Assembly (NCBI GenBank): GCA_040751755.1
Contig: JBFMHC010000044.1
Location: forward strand, 62,001-126,000
Origin: PFJX01 sp040751755
GTDB taxonomy: Bacteria > Pseudomonadota > Gammaproteobacteria > Burkholderiales > Thiobacillaceae
Direction: 5' to 3'
Length of the DNA: 64,000 nucleotides
Shown: one piece after another, positions 55,077 through 62,305 of the stretch
How the letters are laid out: each line of letters opens with the position of its first letter
How positions within the stretch are numbered: position 1 is the first letter of the stretch
Position numbers and translations under genes: made by a program
Notes under the pieces: model-generated
Databases searched by the model: none
Told to the model about the DNA's origin: nothing
Seen by the model: the letters and a program-made list of their open reading frames with translations, nothing else

Positions 55077-56645
55077 ATGCAAGTCGTAGAGAAAATCGTC
55101 CCGTCGTACCCCCTGTTCCGTCAGCCGGAGTACAGGGAGTCCCTGACCAACAAGCAGGAGATGTTCGAGGAGAAGGTTCCCACCGAGAAGATCAACGAGG
55201 TCTTCCAGTGGACCACCACCCTTGAGTACCAGGAACTCAACTTCAAGCGCGAGGCGCTCACCGTCAACCCCGCCAAGGCCTGCCAGCCGCTCGGCGCGGT
55301 GCTGTGCGCCCTGGGCTTCGAGAAGACCCTGCCCTACGTGCACGGCTCCCAGGGTTGCGTCGCCTACTTCCGCACCTACTTCAACCGCCACTTCAAGGAG
55401 CCGATCTCCTGCGTGTCCGACTCCATGACCGAGGACGCGGCGGTGTTCGGCGGCCAGAAGAACATGTTCGACGGCCTGGAGAACGCCAAGGCCCTGTACA
55501 AGCCGGACATGATCGCCGTCTCCACCACCTGCATGGCCGAGGTGATCGGCGACGACCTGAACGCCTTCATCAACAACAGCAAGAAGGAAGGCCACATCCC
55601 CCAGGACTACCCGGTCCCCTTCGCGCACACCCCCAGCTTCGTGGGCAGCCACGTCACCGGCTGGGACAACATGTTCGAAGGCATCGCCCGCTACTTCACG
55701 CTGAACCACATGGAAGGCAAGGCGGTGGGCAGCAACGGCAAGATCAACATCGTGCCGGGCTTCGAGACCTACCTGGGCAACTACAAGGTGATCAAGCGCA
55801 TGCTGACCGAGATGGGCGTGCCCTTCACCTTCCTGTCCGACCCCACCGAGGTGCTGGATACCCCCGCTGACGGCCAGTTCCGCATGTACGCCGGCGGCAC
55901 CACCATGGACGAGGTCAAGGATGCCCCCAACGCCAAGACCACCTTCCTGCTCCAGCCCATGCAGCTGGAGAAGACCAAGAAATACGTCGAGAACACCTGG
56001 ACCCATGAAGTGCCCAAGCTCAACATCCCCATGGGCCTGGAGTGGACCGACGAGTGGCTGATGAAGGTCTCCGAGCTCACCGGCAAGCCCATCCCCGCCT
56101 CCCTGGAGAAGGAACGCGGCCGCCTGGTGGACATGATGACCGACAGCCACACCTGGCTGCACGGCAAGCGCTTCGCCCTCTACGGCGATCCCGACTTCGT
56201 CATGGGCATGGCCAAGTTCCTGCTCGAACTGGGCGCCGAGCCGATCCACATCGTCTGCAACAACGGCGGCAAGAAGTGGGACAAGGCCATGAAGAAGATC
56301 CTGGAGTCCTCGCCCTACGGCGTGAACTGCAAGACCTACCCCGGCGCCGACCTGTGGCACCTGCGCTCCCTGCTGTTCACCGACAAGCCCGATTTCCTCA
56401 TCGGCAACAGCTACGGCAAGTACCTGCAGCGCGACACCGTGCACAAGGGCAAGGAGTTCGAGGTGCCGCTGATCCGCCTCGGCTTCCCGATCTTCGACCG
56501 CCACCACCTGCACCGCCAGACCACCTACGGGTACGAGGGCGCCATGCAGATGCTTACCACCCTGGTGAACAGCGTGCTGGAGCGGCTGGACGACGACACC
56601 CGCGGCATGGGTACCACCGACTACAACTACGACCTGATCCGCTGA
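55077..56645 (+). CDS. nifK: Nitrogenase molybdenum-iron protein beta chain
   Basis: Beta subunit of the MoFe protein; shares the P cluster. I chose the ATG at 55077 because AAGGAG lies 6 bases before it; the ATG at 55071 abuts it. The 522-aa product has Cys residues in NPAKACQPLGAV, HGSQGCVAYFRTYF and VSTTCMAEVIGDDL, the serine-containing SCVSDSMTEDAAVFGG, and GFPIFDRHHLHRQTTYGYEGAM near the end. The spacing and the order HDK are standard. Confidence 0.99.
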   Translation: MQVVEKIVPSYPLFRQPEYRESLTNKQEMFEEKVPTEKINEVFQWTTTLEYQELNFKREALTVNPAKACQPLGAVLCALGFEKTLPYVHGSQGCVAYFRTYFNRHFKEPISCVSDSMTEDAAVFGGQKNMFDGLENAKALYKPDMIAVSTTCMAEVIGDDLNAFINNSKKEGHIPQDYPVPFAHTPSFVGSHVTGWDNMFEGIARYFTLNHMEGKAVGSNGKINIVPGFETYLGNYKVIKRMLTEMGVPFTFLSDPTEVLDTPADGQFRMYAGGTTMDEVKDAPNAKTTFLLQPMQLEKTKKYVENTWTHEVPKLNIPMGLEWTDEWLMKVSELTGKPIPASLEKERGRLVDMMTDSHTWLHGKRFALYGDPDFVMGMAKFLLELGAEPIHIVCNNGGKKWDKAMKKILESSPYGVNCKTYPGADLWHLRSLLFTDKPDFLIGNSYGKYLQRDTVHKGKEFEVPLIRLGFPIFDRHHLHRQTTYGYEGAMQMLTTLVNSVLERLDDDTRGMGTTDYNYDLIR

Positions 56646-56650
56646 TGCCG

Positions 56651-56754
56651 CTCCCCTCCCCCGTCGGGGGAGGGGCTGGGGGAGAGGGAACCCGGCTTGC
56701 ACCCCGCAACCGTCGCTCCCTCACCCCGGCCCTCTCCCGGTGGGAGAGGGAGGG
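56651..56754. repeat. GC-rich composite repeat in the nifK-nifT gap, spacer inverted
   Basis: Hairpins CTCCCCTCCCCCGTCGGGGG and CCCTCTCCCGGTGGGAGAGG flank a spacer GAACCCGGCTTGCACCCCGC. That spacer is close to the reverse complement of the one in the fdxN-nafY copy, so the central module is turned round while the outer hairpins keep their form. Confidence 0.8.
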
Positions 56755-56771
56755 AAACCAAGGAACCCACC

Positions 56772-56996
56772 ATGGCCAACATCATGATTCGACGCGGCGA
56801 CAAGGGCGAATACGTGTTCTACCTGCCCAAGCGCGATCTCGAGGACACCATCACCTCGATGGAGTTCGACACCCCGGAGAAGTGGGGCGGCGAGATCAAG
56901 CTCAACAACGGCGGTGCGTATTTCATCGACCCCCAGCCCGCGCCCGAGCGCCTGCCTTACTCCGTGCGCGCCAAGCGCCTGGATGCGGCGGAATGA
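56772..56996 (+). CDS. nifT: NifT/FixU family protein
   Basis: A 74-aa protein that always sits after nifK in many nitrogen fixers; its role is unknown and mutants usually fix nitrogen. The ATG at 56772 gives MANIMIRRGDKGEYVFYLPKRDLEDTI, followed by WGGEIKLNNGGAYFIDPQP, the family signature. The frame is open upstream into the repeat but the family start is at 56772. The ferredoxin gene follows after 16 bases. Confidence 0.94.
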   Translation: MANIMIRRGDKGEYVFYLPKRDLEDTITSMEFDTPEKWGGEIKLNNGGAYFIDPQPAPERLPYSVRAKRLDAAE

Positions 56997-57012
56997 ACCA
57001 GAGGAAATCATC

Positions 57013-57213
57013 ATGGCACTGAAGATCGACCCCACCCTGTGCACCTCCTGCGGCGACTGCGAGCCGGAGTGCCCCACCACCTCCATCAAGCCCAAGAAGG
57101 GCGTGTACGTCATCAACCCGGACACCTGCACGGAATGCGAAGGCGACTTCGACAAGCCGCAATGCGTGAAGCTGTGCCCGGTCGACGACTGCATCGTGCC
57201 GCTCGCGGCGTAA
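57013..57213 (+). CDS. fdxN: 2[4Fe-4S] ferredoxin, FdxN type
   Basis: Small electron carrier that can give low-potential electrons to nitrogenase or to cofactor assembly. The 66-aa product has CTSCGDCEPECP for the first cluster set and CTECEGDFDKPQCVKLCPVDDC for the second; the wider spacing in the second (an insertion between the second and third Cys) is the FdxN-type pattern. AGGAAATC precedes the ATG. A large repeat follows its stop directly. Confidence 0.93.
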   Translation: MALKIDPTLCTSCGDCEPECPTTSIKPKKGVYVINPDTCTECEGDFDKPQCVKLCPVDDCIVPLAA

Positions 57214-57321
57214 CCCCTTCCCCCTCCCCCTGCGGGGGAGGGCCGGGGAGAGGGAGCAACGGTGGATGGATGCAAGCCGGGTTCCCTCACCCCCGGCCCC
57301 TCTCCCGGTGGGAGAGGGGGG
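57214..57321. repeat. GC-rich composite repeat in the fdxN-nafY gap
   Basis: CCCCCTCCCCCTGCGGGGGA at the left and CCCCTCTCCCGGTGGGAGAG at the right with a spacer carrying GGATGCAAGCCGGGTTCCCT. Same spacer orientation as the nifD-nifK copy. Confidence 0.8.
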
Positions 57322-57337
57322 GCAACAGGAGCCCATC

Positions 57338-58060
57338 ATGAGCACCATCACCAAAGGCGCGGCACTGCGCATCGCCCTCGCCGCCAGGGCGCTGGAGGAC
57401 GTGGACCCGCGCGCCTTCACCCTCAAGCTCGCCGACAAGCTGGGCCTGCCGCTCGACGAGGGCAAGCTCGCCGCCATTACCGTCGCCGACCTCAAGCTGG
57501 TGCTGAGCGGCGAGGAGACGGTGGAGCCGGACCAGGACATGGCCAGCATCAAGCTGGCGGTGCGCTACCTCTGGGGCGAGGCAGGCAACCTCGGCGGCGA
57601 CGCCGACGCCGGCGTGCCCCGGCCCGAGGCCTACGGCGAGGGCGAGATGCCCGGCAGCCTGCGCGTCGCGGTCGCCTCCAACAGCGCCGCCAACCTCGAC
57701 GGCCACTTCGGTTCCAGCACCCGCTTCCTCGTCTACCAGGTGGGCAAGGATGCCGTGAAGCTGGTGGACGTGCGTCCCACCCGGCTGGCGGACGAGGCGG
57801 AGGACAAGAACGTCGCGCGCGCCGAACTCATCAACGACTGCCAGATCGTCTACGTGCAGTCGATCGGCGGCCCGGCCGCCGCCAAGGTGGTGCGCGCCGG
57901 CGTGCACCCGATCAAGTTCCCGCAGCCCGGCCCGGCCACCGAGGCGCTCGCGCGCCTGCAGGCCACGCTCGACGCGCCGCCGCCCTGGCTGGCGAAGATC
58001 CTCGGCGTCGAGGCCAAGTCCCTGGCTCGCTTCGCCGAGGACGAGGAGGAGGCGGCATGA
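57338..58060 (+). CDS. nafY: Nitrogenase cofactor-binding protein NafY/NifY
   Basis: Binds FeMo-co and apo-dinitrogenase during maturation. The ATG at 57338 gives a 240-aa protein with an N-terminal helical domain (residues 1-95, ITKGAALRIALAARALEDVDPRAF, TVADLKLVL) and a C-terminal NifX/NafY-type domain (LRVAVASNSAANLDGHFGSSTRFLVYQV ... LINDCQIVYVQSIGGPAAAKVVRAGVHPIKF). The His in DGHFGSS is the candidate cofactor ligand. The two-domain form fits NafY better than the shorter NifX. It is cotranscribed with the small gene that follows by a 4-base overlap. Confidence 0.88.
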   Translation: MSTITKGAALRIALAARALEDVDPRAFTLKLADKLGLPLDEGKLAAITVADLKLVLSGEETVEPDQDMASIKLAVRYLWGEAGNLGGDADAGVPRPEAYGEGEMPGSLRVAVASNSAANLDGHFGSSTRFLVYQVGKDAVKLVDVRPTRLADEAEDKNVARAELINDCQIVYVQSIGGPAAAKVVRAGVHPIKFPQPGPATEALARLQATLDAPPPWLAKILGVEAKSLARFAEDEEEAA

Positions 58061-58326
58061 TCGACGTGGCCACCCTGGAGGGCGTCGCCGCGCGCGCCGG
58101 CGAGATCGACCTGAGCGAGGCCGGCATGGCGCACCTGCGCCGCGAATGGCCCGGCATCCACTTCACCTTCTGCGGCGAGGATGATGTGCCCGCGCGCCTC
58201 AAGCCCGCCCACGAAGGGCAGGGCTTCCACCTCTACCTGGTCAGCAATGCCTCGCACTGCGTCGCCTTCACCAGCGAGCCGGATGCCGCCACCGGCATCG
58301 TCGTCGCCACCATCGACGACGAATAG
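58057..58326 (+). CDS. Small conserved nif-operon protein (possibly DUF6129)
   Basis: An 89-aa protein starting at ATG 58057, overlapping nafY by 4 bases. Sequence: MIDVATLEGVAARAGEIDLS, then MAHLRREWPGIHFTFCGEDDVPARLKP and a C-terminal HLYLVSNASHCVAFTSEPDAATGIVVATIDDE. Single Cys residues (FCGED, SHCVAF) could bind metal or Fe-S species. I recognise the type only as a nif-linked small protein; function unknown. It lies upstream of modA. Confidence 0.75.
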   Translation: MIDVATLEGVAARAGEIDLSEAGMAHLRREWPGIHFTFCGEDDVPARLKPAHEGQGFHLYLVSNASHCVAFTSEPDAATGIVVATIDDE

Positions 58327-58341
58327 GGGGCGGCCGCTCGC

Positions 58342-58347
58342 TACAAT
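58342..58347 (+). promoter_or_regulatory. Possible -10 box of modABC
   Basis: TACAAT (5/6 to TATAAT) lies 28 bases before the modA ATG. No good -35 is seen at 17 bases. It could give modABC a basal promoter besides read-through from nifH. Confidence 0.3.
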
Positions 58348-58374
58348 CGCGCCTTCCACACGGAAATACCGACC

Positions 58375-59118
58375 ATGCTGCGCGCCCTGACCCTGCTGTG
58401 CCTTTGCCTCATGCCGCTCGCCGGCGCCGCCGCGACGGTGCAGGTGGCGGTGGCCGCCAACTTCACCGCGCCCATGCAGCGCATCGCCGCGGAATTCGAG
58501 CGGGCCACCGGCCACAAGGCCGCCCTGTCGTTCGGCTCCAGCGGCAAGTTCTACGCGCAGATCCGCAACGGCGCGCCGTTCCAGGTCTTCCTCTCCGCCG
58601 ACGACGAGACGCCCGCCCGTCTCGAACAGGAAGGGGCGATCGTGCCCGGCAGCCGCTTCACCTACGCCACCGGCCGGCTCGCCCTCTGGTCCGCACGGCC
58701 GGGCGTCGTCGATGCCAAGGGCGAGGTCCTGAAGGGCGCCGGCTTCAAGCGCCTGGCGCTCGCCAACCCCAAGCTCGCGCCCTATGGCCGCGCGGCCATG
58801 GAGGTGCTGACCCGCCTCGGCCTGGCGCAGACCCTGGCGCCCAGGTTCGTGCTGGGCGAGAACATTGCCCAGACCTGGCAGTTCGTCGGCACCGGCAACG
58901 CGGAACTGGGCTTCGTCGCGCTCTCGCAGGTGATGAAGGACGGCCAGATCTCCAGCGGCTCCGCCTGGGTCGTCCCGGCCAGCCTGCACGCCCCCATCCG
59001 CCAGGACGCGGTGATCCTGGCCAACGGCCAGGGCAATCCCGCCGCCACGGCGTTGATGAACTATTTGAAAGGCAGCCAGGCCAAGGCCATCATCCAGTCC
59101 TACGGCTACGACCTCTGA
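58375..59118 (+). CDS. modA: Molybdate ABC transporter substrate-binding protein ModA
   Basis: Periplasmic molybdate receptor. The 247-aa product has a signal peptide (MLRALTLLCLCLMPLAGAAA), then VQVAVAANFTAPMQRIAAEFE and SFGSSGKFYAQIRNGAPFQVFLSADDETPARLE, which supply the oxyanion-binding residues of ModA. GTGNAELGFVALSQV is also typical. Molybdenum is needed for FeMo-co, so its place inside the nif region fits. modB follows after 4 bases. Confidence 0.94.
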   Translation: MLRALTLLCLCLMPLAGAAATVQVAVAANFTAPMQRIAAEFERATGHKAALSFGSSGKFYAQIRNGAPFQVFLSADDETPARLEQEGAIVPGSRFTYATGRLALWSARPGVVDAKGEVLKGAGFKRLALANPKLAPYGRAAMEVLTRLGLAQTLAPRFVLGENIAQTWQFVGTGNAELGFVALSQVMKDGQISSGSAWVVPASLHAPIRQDAVILANGQGNPAATALMNYLKGSQAKAIIQSYGYDL

Positions 59119-59122
59119 CTGC

Positions 59123-59800
59123 ATGGACTTCTCGCCCGCCGACCTCGCCGCCCTCTGGCTCACCCTCAAGCTCGCCACCGTCACCACCGTCCTGCTGCTG
59201 GTCCTCGGCACGCCCATCGCCTGGTGGCTGGCGCGCACGCGCTCCATGTGGAAGGGGCCGGTGGGCGCGGTGGTGGCCCTGCCCATCGTCCTGCCGCCCA
59301 CGGTGATCGGCTTCTACCTGCTGGTGGCGATGGGGCCGAACGGACCGGTGGGGCAGTTCACCCAGGCGCTCGGCCTCGGCCTCCTGCCCTTCACCTTCGC
59401 CGGCCTGGTGGTGGCCTCGGTGTTCTATTCCCTGCCGTTCGTGGTGCAACCGATCCAGAACGCCTTCGAGGCGATCGGCGAGCGGCCGCTGGAGGCGGCG
59501 GCGACCCTGCGCGCCTCGCCCGTCGACGCCTTCTTCAGCGTCGTCCTGCCGCTCGCGCGGCCGGGCTACCTCACCGCCACGGTGCTCGGCTTCGCCCACA
59601 CCGTGGGCGAGTTCGGCGTGGTGCTGATGATCGGCGGCAACATCCCCGAGCAGACGCGCGTCGTCTCGGTGCAGATCTACGACCACGTCGAGGCGCTGGA
59701 ATACGGCCAGGCGCACGGCCTCGCCGCGCTGATGGTGGTGTTCTCCTTCCTCGTCCTGTGGGCCCTGTACCACTTCAACCCGACGCGGGGGCGGCGATGA
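59123..59800 (+). CDS. modB: Molybdate ABC transporter permease ModB
   Basis: Integral inner-membrane subunit of the molybdate importer. The 225-aa product starts FSPADLAALWLTLKLATVTTVLLLVLGTPIAWWLA, has five to six helices, and carries the EAA loop EAAATLRASPVDAFFSVVLPLARPG. GFYLLVAMGPNGPVG is typical of ModB. The ATG at 59123 lies 4 bases after the modA stop, and the stop overlaps the modC start. Confidence 0.94.
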   Translation: MDFSPADLAALWLTLKLATVTTVLLLVLGTPIAWWLARTRSMWKGPVGAVVALPIVLPPTVIGFYLLVAMGPNGPVGQFTQALGLGLLPFTFAGLVVASVFYSLPFVVQPIQNAFEAIGERPLEAAATLRASPVDAFFSVVLPLARPGYLTATVLGFAHTVGEFGVVLMIGGNIPEQTRVVSVQIYDHVEALEYGQAHGLAALMVVFSFLVLWALYHFNPTRGRR

Positions 59801-60903
59801 GCACGGGCAAGGACACGGCCAACGACACGGCCAACACCATCCACGCCCGCTTCCAGCTCGACTGGCCCGGCTTCGCCCTGGATGTCGACCTCGACCTGCC
59901 GGGGCGCGGCGTCACCGCCCTGTTCGGCCATTCCGGTTCCGGCAAGACCACGCTGCTGCGCTGCATCGCCGGCCTGGAACGCGCGCCCGTCGGCAGCCTC
60001 CGCTTCGGCGAGGCGGTCTGGCAGGACGAGCGGACCTTCGTGCCCACCTACCGGCGCCCGCTCGGCTACGTGTTCCAGGAGGCCAGCCTGTTCCCGCACC
60101 TGAGCGTGCGAGGCAACCTGGAATACGGCCGCAAACGCGTCGGCAGCGCGCCGCACAAGGTCTCGCTGGAACAGGCCATCGAGCTGCTCGGTATCGGCCA
60201 CTTGCTGGAGCGCAAGCCGGAGCGCCTGTCCGGCGGCGAGCGGCAGCGCGTCGGCATCGCCCGCGCGCTCGCCGTGAGCCCGGAGATCCTGCTCATGGAC
60301 GAGCCGCTCGCCGCGCTCGACCTGGCGCGCAAGCAGGAGATCCTGCCCTACCTGGAACGCCTGCACGGCGAGCTGGAGATCCCCGTGCTCTACGTCAGCC
60401 ACGCCCCGGACGAGGTGGCGCGCCTGGCCGACCACCTGGTGGTCATGGAGGGCGGTCGCGCCGTCGCCGCCGGGCCGCTGGGCGAGACCCTGGCCAGCCT
60501 GGACCTGCCCATCCGCCTGGGCGAGGACGCCGGCGTGGTGCTGGACGCCCGCGTCGCCGAGCGCGACGCGCAGTGGCACCTGGCGCGCGTGGAGTTCGCC
60601 GGCGGCGGCGTCTGGGTGCGCGACAGCGGCCACGCCGTGGGCGAGGCGGTGCGCGTGCGCATCCTCGCGCGCGACATCAGCCTGGCACTGCATCGCCAAA
60701 CCGGCACCAGCATCCTCAACACCCTGCCGGCGGTGGTGGCGCAGATCGCCGACGACGCTCACCCCGCGCTCGCCCTGGTCAAGCTCAAGGTGGGGGAGTC
60801 GCCCCTGGTGGCGCGCCTCACGCGGCGCTCCGCGCACGCCCTGGAGCTGCGCCCCGGCGCCGTGGTGTACGCGCAGATCAAGGCGGTCGCCCTGATTGGA
60901 TAA
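59797..60903 (+). CDS. modC: Molybdate ABC transporter ATP-binding protein ModC
   Basis: ATPase of the molybdate importer. The 368-aa product has Walker A (FGHSGSGKTTLLRC), Q-loop (YVFQEASLFPHLSVRGNLEYGRKR, a ModC-specific stretch), signature LSGGERQRVGIARALA, Walker B LLMDEPLAALD, and the C-terminal TOBE/MOP domain (ARDISLALHRQTGTSILNTLPAVV) that senses molybdate. The N-terminus (STGKDTANDTANTIHA) carries a short duplicated KDTAND/ANDTAN stretch not found in most ModC. Confidence 0.94.
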   Translation: MSTGKDTANDTANTIHARFQLDWPGFALDVDLDLPGRGVTALFGHSGSGKTTLLRCIAGLERAPVGSLRFGEAVWQDERTFVPTYRRPLGYVFQEASLFPHLSVRGNLEYGRKRVGSAPHKVSLEQAIELLGIGHLLERKPERLSGGERQRVGIARALAVSPEILLMDEPLAALDLARKQEILPYLERLHGELEIPVLYVSHAPDEVARLADHLVVMEGGRAVAAGPLGETLASLDLPIRLGEDAGVVLDARVAERDAQWHLARVEFAGGGVWVRDSGHAVGEAVRVRILARDISLALHRQTGTSILNTLPAVVAQIADDAHPALALVKLKVGESPLVARLTRRSAHALELRPGAVVYAQIKAVALIG

Positions 60904-60906
60904 GCA

Positions 60907-61371
60907 GTGGAACCTAGCGCGAAAACCCGCATCGACTTCGCCACCGCCGAGGACCTGCCCGCCCTGGCGGACCTGCTGCACGAACTCTTCACCCTGGAGA
61001 GCGACTTCGTCCCCGAGCGCGACAGGCAGCTCGCCGGCCTGCGCCTGATCCTCGAACACCCCGAGCTGGGCCGCCTGTTCGTGGCGCTTGTGGAGGGCAG
61101 GGTGGCGGGCATGGCCAATGCGCTCATCACCGTCAGCACCGCCGAGGGCGGGCGCGTCCTGCTGCTGGAGGACGTGATCGTCGCCGCGCCTTATCGCGCG
61201 CTCGGCCTTGGCAGGCGGCTGGTCGAGCACGCCCTCGCCTGGGCGGCGGGGGAGGGCATGACGCGCGTCACCCTGCTCGCCGACCAGGCCAACCAGCCGG
61301 CGCTCGACTTCTACGCCCGCCTCGGCTTCCAGCCCTCGGCCATGCGCGTGCTGCGGCGACGCCTGGACTGA
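60907..61371 (+). CDS. GNAT family N-acetyltransferase
   Basis: A 154-aa acetyltransferase starting at a GTG three bases after modC. It has the acetyl-CoA loop in ALGLGRRLVEHALAWA and the end NQPALDFYARLGFQPSAMRVLRRRL. The substrate is unknown. The tight spacing to modC suggests cotranscription with the molybdate genes, which is a recurrent but unexplained pairing. It is the last gene before the sigma-54 promoter of the LRV operon. Confidence 0.82.
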   Translation: MEPSAKTRIDFATAEDLPALADLLHELFTLESDFVPERDRQLAGLRLILEHPELGRLFVALVEGRVAGMANALITVSTAEGGRVLLLEDVIVAAPYRALGLGRRLVEHALAWAAGEGMTRVTLLADQANQPALDFYARLGFQPSAMRVLRRRLD

Positions 61372-61382
61372 GCACCCGGCCT

Positions 61383-61398
61383 TGTAGCAAACCCGACA
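61383..61398. promoter_or_regulatory. NifA upstream activator site of the LRV operon
   Basis: TGTAGCAAACCCGACA, exact TGT-N10-ACA, about 85 bases before the -24 element. The flanks match the nifH site (TTGTAGC and CCCGACAA). Confidence 0.85.
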
Positions 61399-61453
61399 AG
61401 CCGATCCGGGTTTTGTGGGGCCGCCGGCTCGCTGCGTGTTGCCCTCTCAGCAA

Positions 61454-61466
61454 GATCAATCGCTTA
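61454..61466 (+). promoter_or_regulatory. IHF-like site between NifA site and promoter
   Basis: GATCAATCGCTTA has one mismatch to WATCAANNNNTTR (G for W at the first place). It lies between the NifA site and the sigma-54 promoter, the usual place. Confidence 0.5.
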
Positions 61467-61480
61467 CGTCCGCCCCACGG

Positions 61481-61497
61481 CTGGCATGGCGGTTGCA
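61481..61497 (+). promoter_or_regulatory. Sigma-54 promoter of the LRV operon
   Basis: CTGGCATGGCGGTTGCA: GG at 61483-61484 and GC at 61495-61496 with 10 bases between. Predicted start near 61508, about 21 bases before the ATG at 61529. Confidence 0.88.
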
Positions 61498-61528
61498 TTG
61501 TCTGGAGGCCACCCCGGGGAATGCCCAC

Positions 61529-62296
61529 ATGTCCAATCACAACCATTTGCGGGGCCTCGCGCCCGTGCAGGCGAAGCAAGCGGATTGCACGGCCTGCCCA
61601 TACCGCGACAGCCTGCTCGCCGCGGGCCGCTGCGAGCCGGGCGACATCTGCGTGGTGGCGGAGAGCGGGCGCCAGATCGAGCGCTTCATGCGCCGCAACC
61701 CGGAATTCGCCGAATCCTACCTGGACGACCCGTTCTGGGAGCGGCGCGCCATCGCCGTGCGCTATGCGCCGAAGGAGGCCGCCGCGCGCCTGGTCGCCGA
61801 CCGCGACGAGGTGGTGCGGCGCGCGGTGGCCCTGCGGCTGGTGGGCAATGACCTGCTGGCCATGATCAACGACGCGGACAGGGAGGTTCGCATCACCGTC
61901 GCGGCGCGCATGCCGCCCGCGCATCTGGCCCGGATGATGCACGACCCGGACTACCAGGTGCGCGTGCAGGTGGCGCGGCGGCTGCCGCACGGCAAGCTGC
62001 CGCGCATGGCCGACGACCCGGAGCGGGAGGTGCGCAAGGAAGTGGCGCGCCACCTCCCCGCCTTCGCGCTCGGCCCGCTGGCCCGGGATGCCGACGAGGA
62101 GGTGCGGCGCATCGTCGCCGAGCGCGCCCTGCCGGAGCTGGCCGCCAACCTGCTGGCCGACGCGGACTGGCTGGTGCGCCTGCACGCCGCTCGCCGCGCC
62201 CCGCGCGAGGCGCTGGTGGTGCTGATCGACGACCCGGAGGCCGACGTGCGCGAGGTGGCGCGCGCGCGCCTGAGCGGACACCTGTTGGAAGACTGA
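61529..62296 (+). CDS. [4Fe-4S] leucine-rich repeat variant (LRV) protein
   Basis: A 255-aa protein of the type known from Azotobacter vinelandii nif regions. Residues 20-41 hold a four-Cys set (Cys20, Cys23, Cys35, Cys41: CTACPYRDSLLAAGRCEPGD) for a [4Fe-4S] cluster. The rest is a solenoid of about eight 24-residue repeats with the pattern D-x-VR-xxAA-x-LP-xx-L-xx-L (for example DREVRITVAARMPPAHLARM, DYQVRVQVARRLPHGKLPRM, EREVRKEVARHLPAFALGPL). Function is unknown; a sigma-54 promoter with a NifA site directly upstream ties it to nitrogen fixation. Confidence 0.9.
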   Translation: MSNHNHLRGLAPVQAKQADCTACPYRDSLLAAGRCEPGDICVVAESGRQIERFMRRNPEFAESYLDDPFWERRAIAVRYAPKEAAARLVADRDEVVRRAVALRLVGNDLLAMINDADREVRITVAARMPPAHLARMMHDPDYQVRVQVARRLPHGKLPRMADDPEREVRKEVARHLPAFALGPLARDADEEVRRIVAERALPELAANLLADADWLVRLHAARRAPREALVVLIDDPEADVREVARARLSGHLLED

Positions 62297-62305
62297 GGAA
62301 TCCCC

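Noticed and set aside
57013..57213. Ferredoxin as a disrupted 2[4Fe-4S] protein because of wide Cys spacing
   Set aside because: The wider spacing in the second cluster motif is normal for FdxN-type ferredoxins.
53354..57321. Repeats of the nif region as a CRISPR array
   Set aside because: Units are palindromic, of different size, and separated by whole genes; there are no regular short spacers.
54914..57321. Repeat hairpins as rho-independent terminators
   Set aside because: None is followed by a T tract on either strand, and the genes on both sides belong together.
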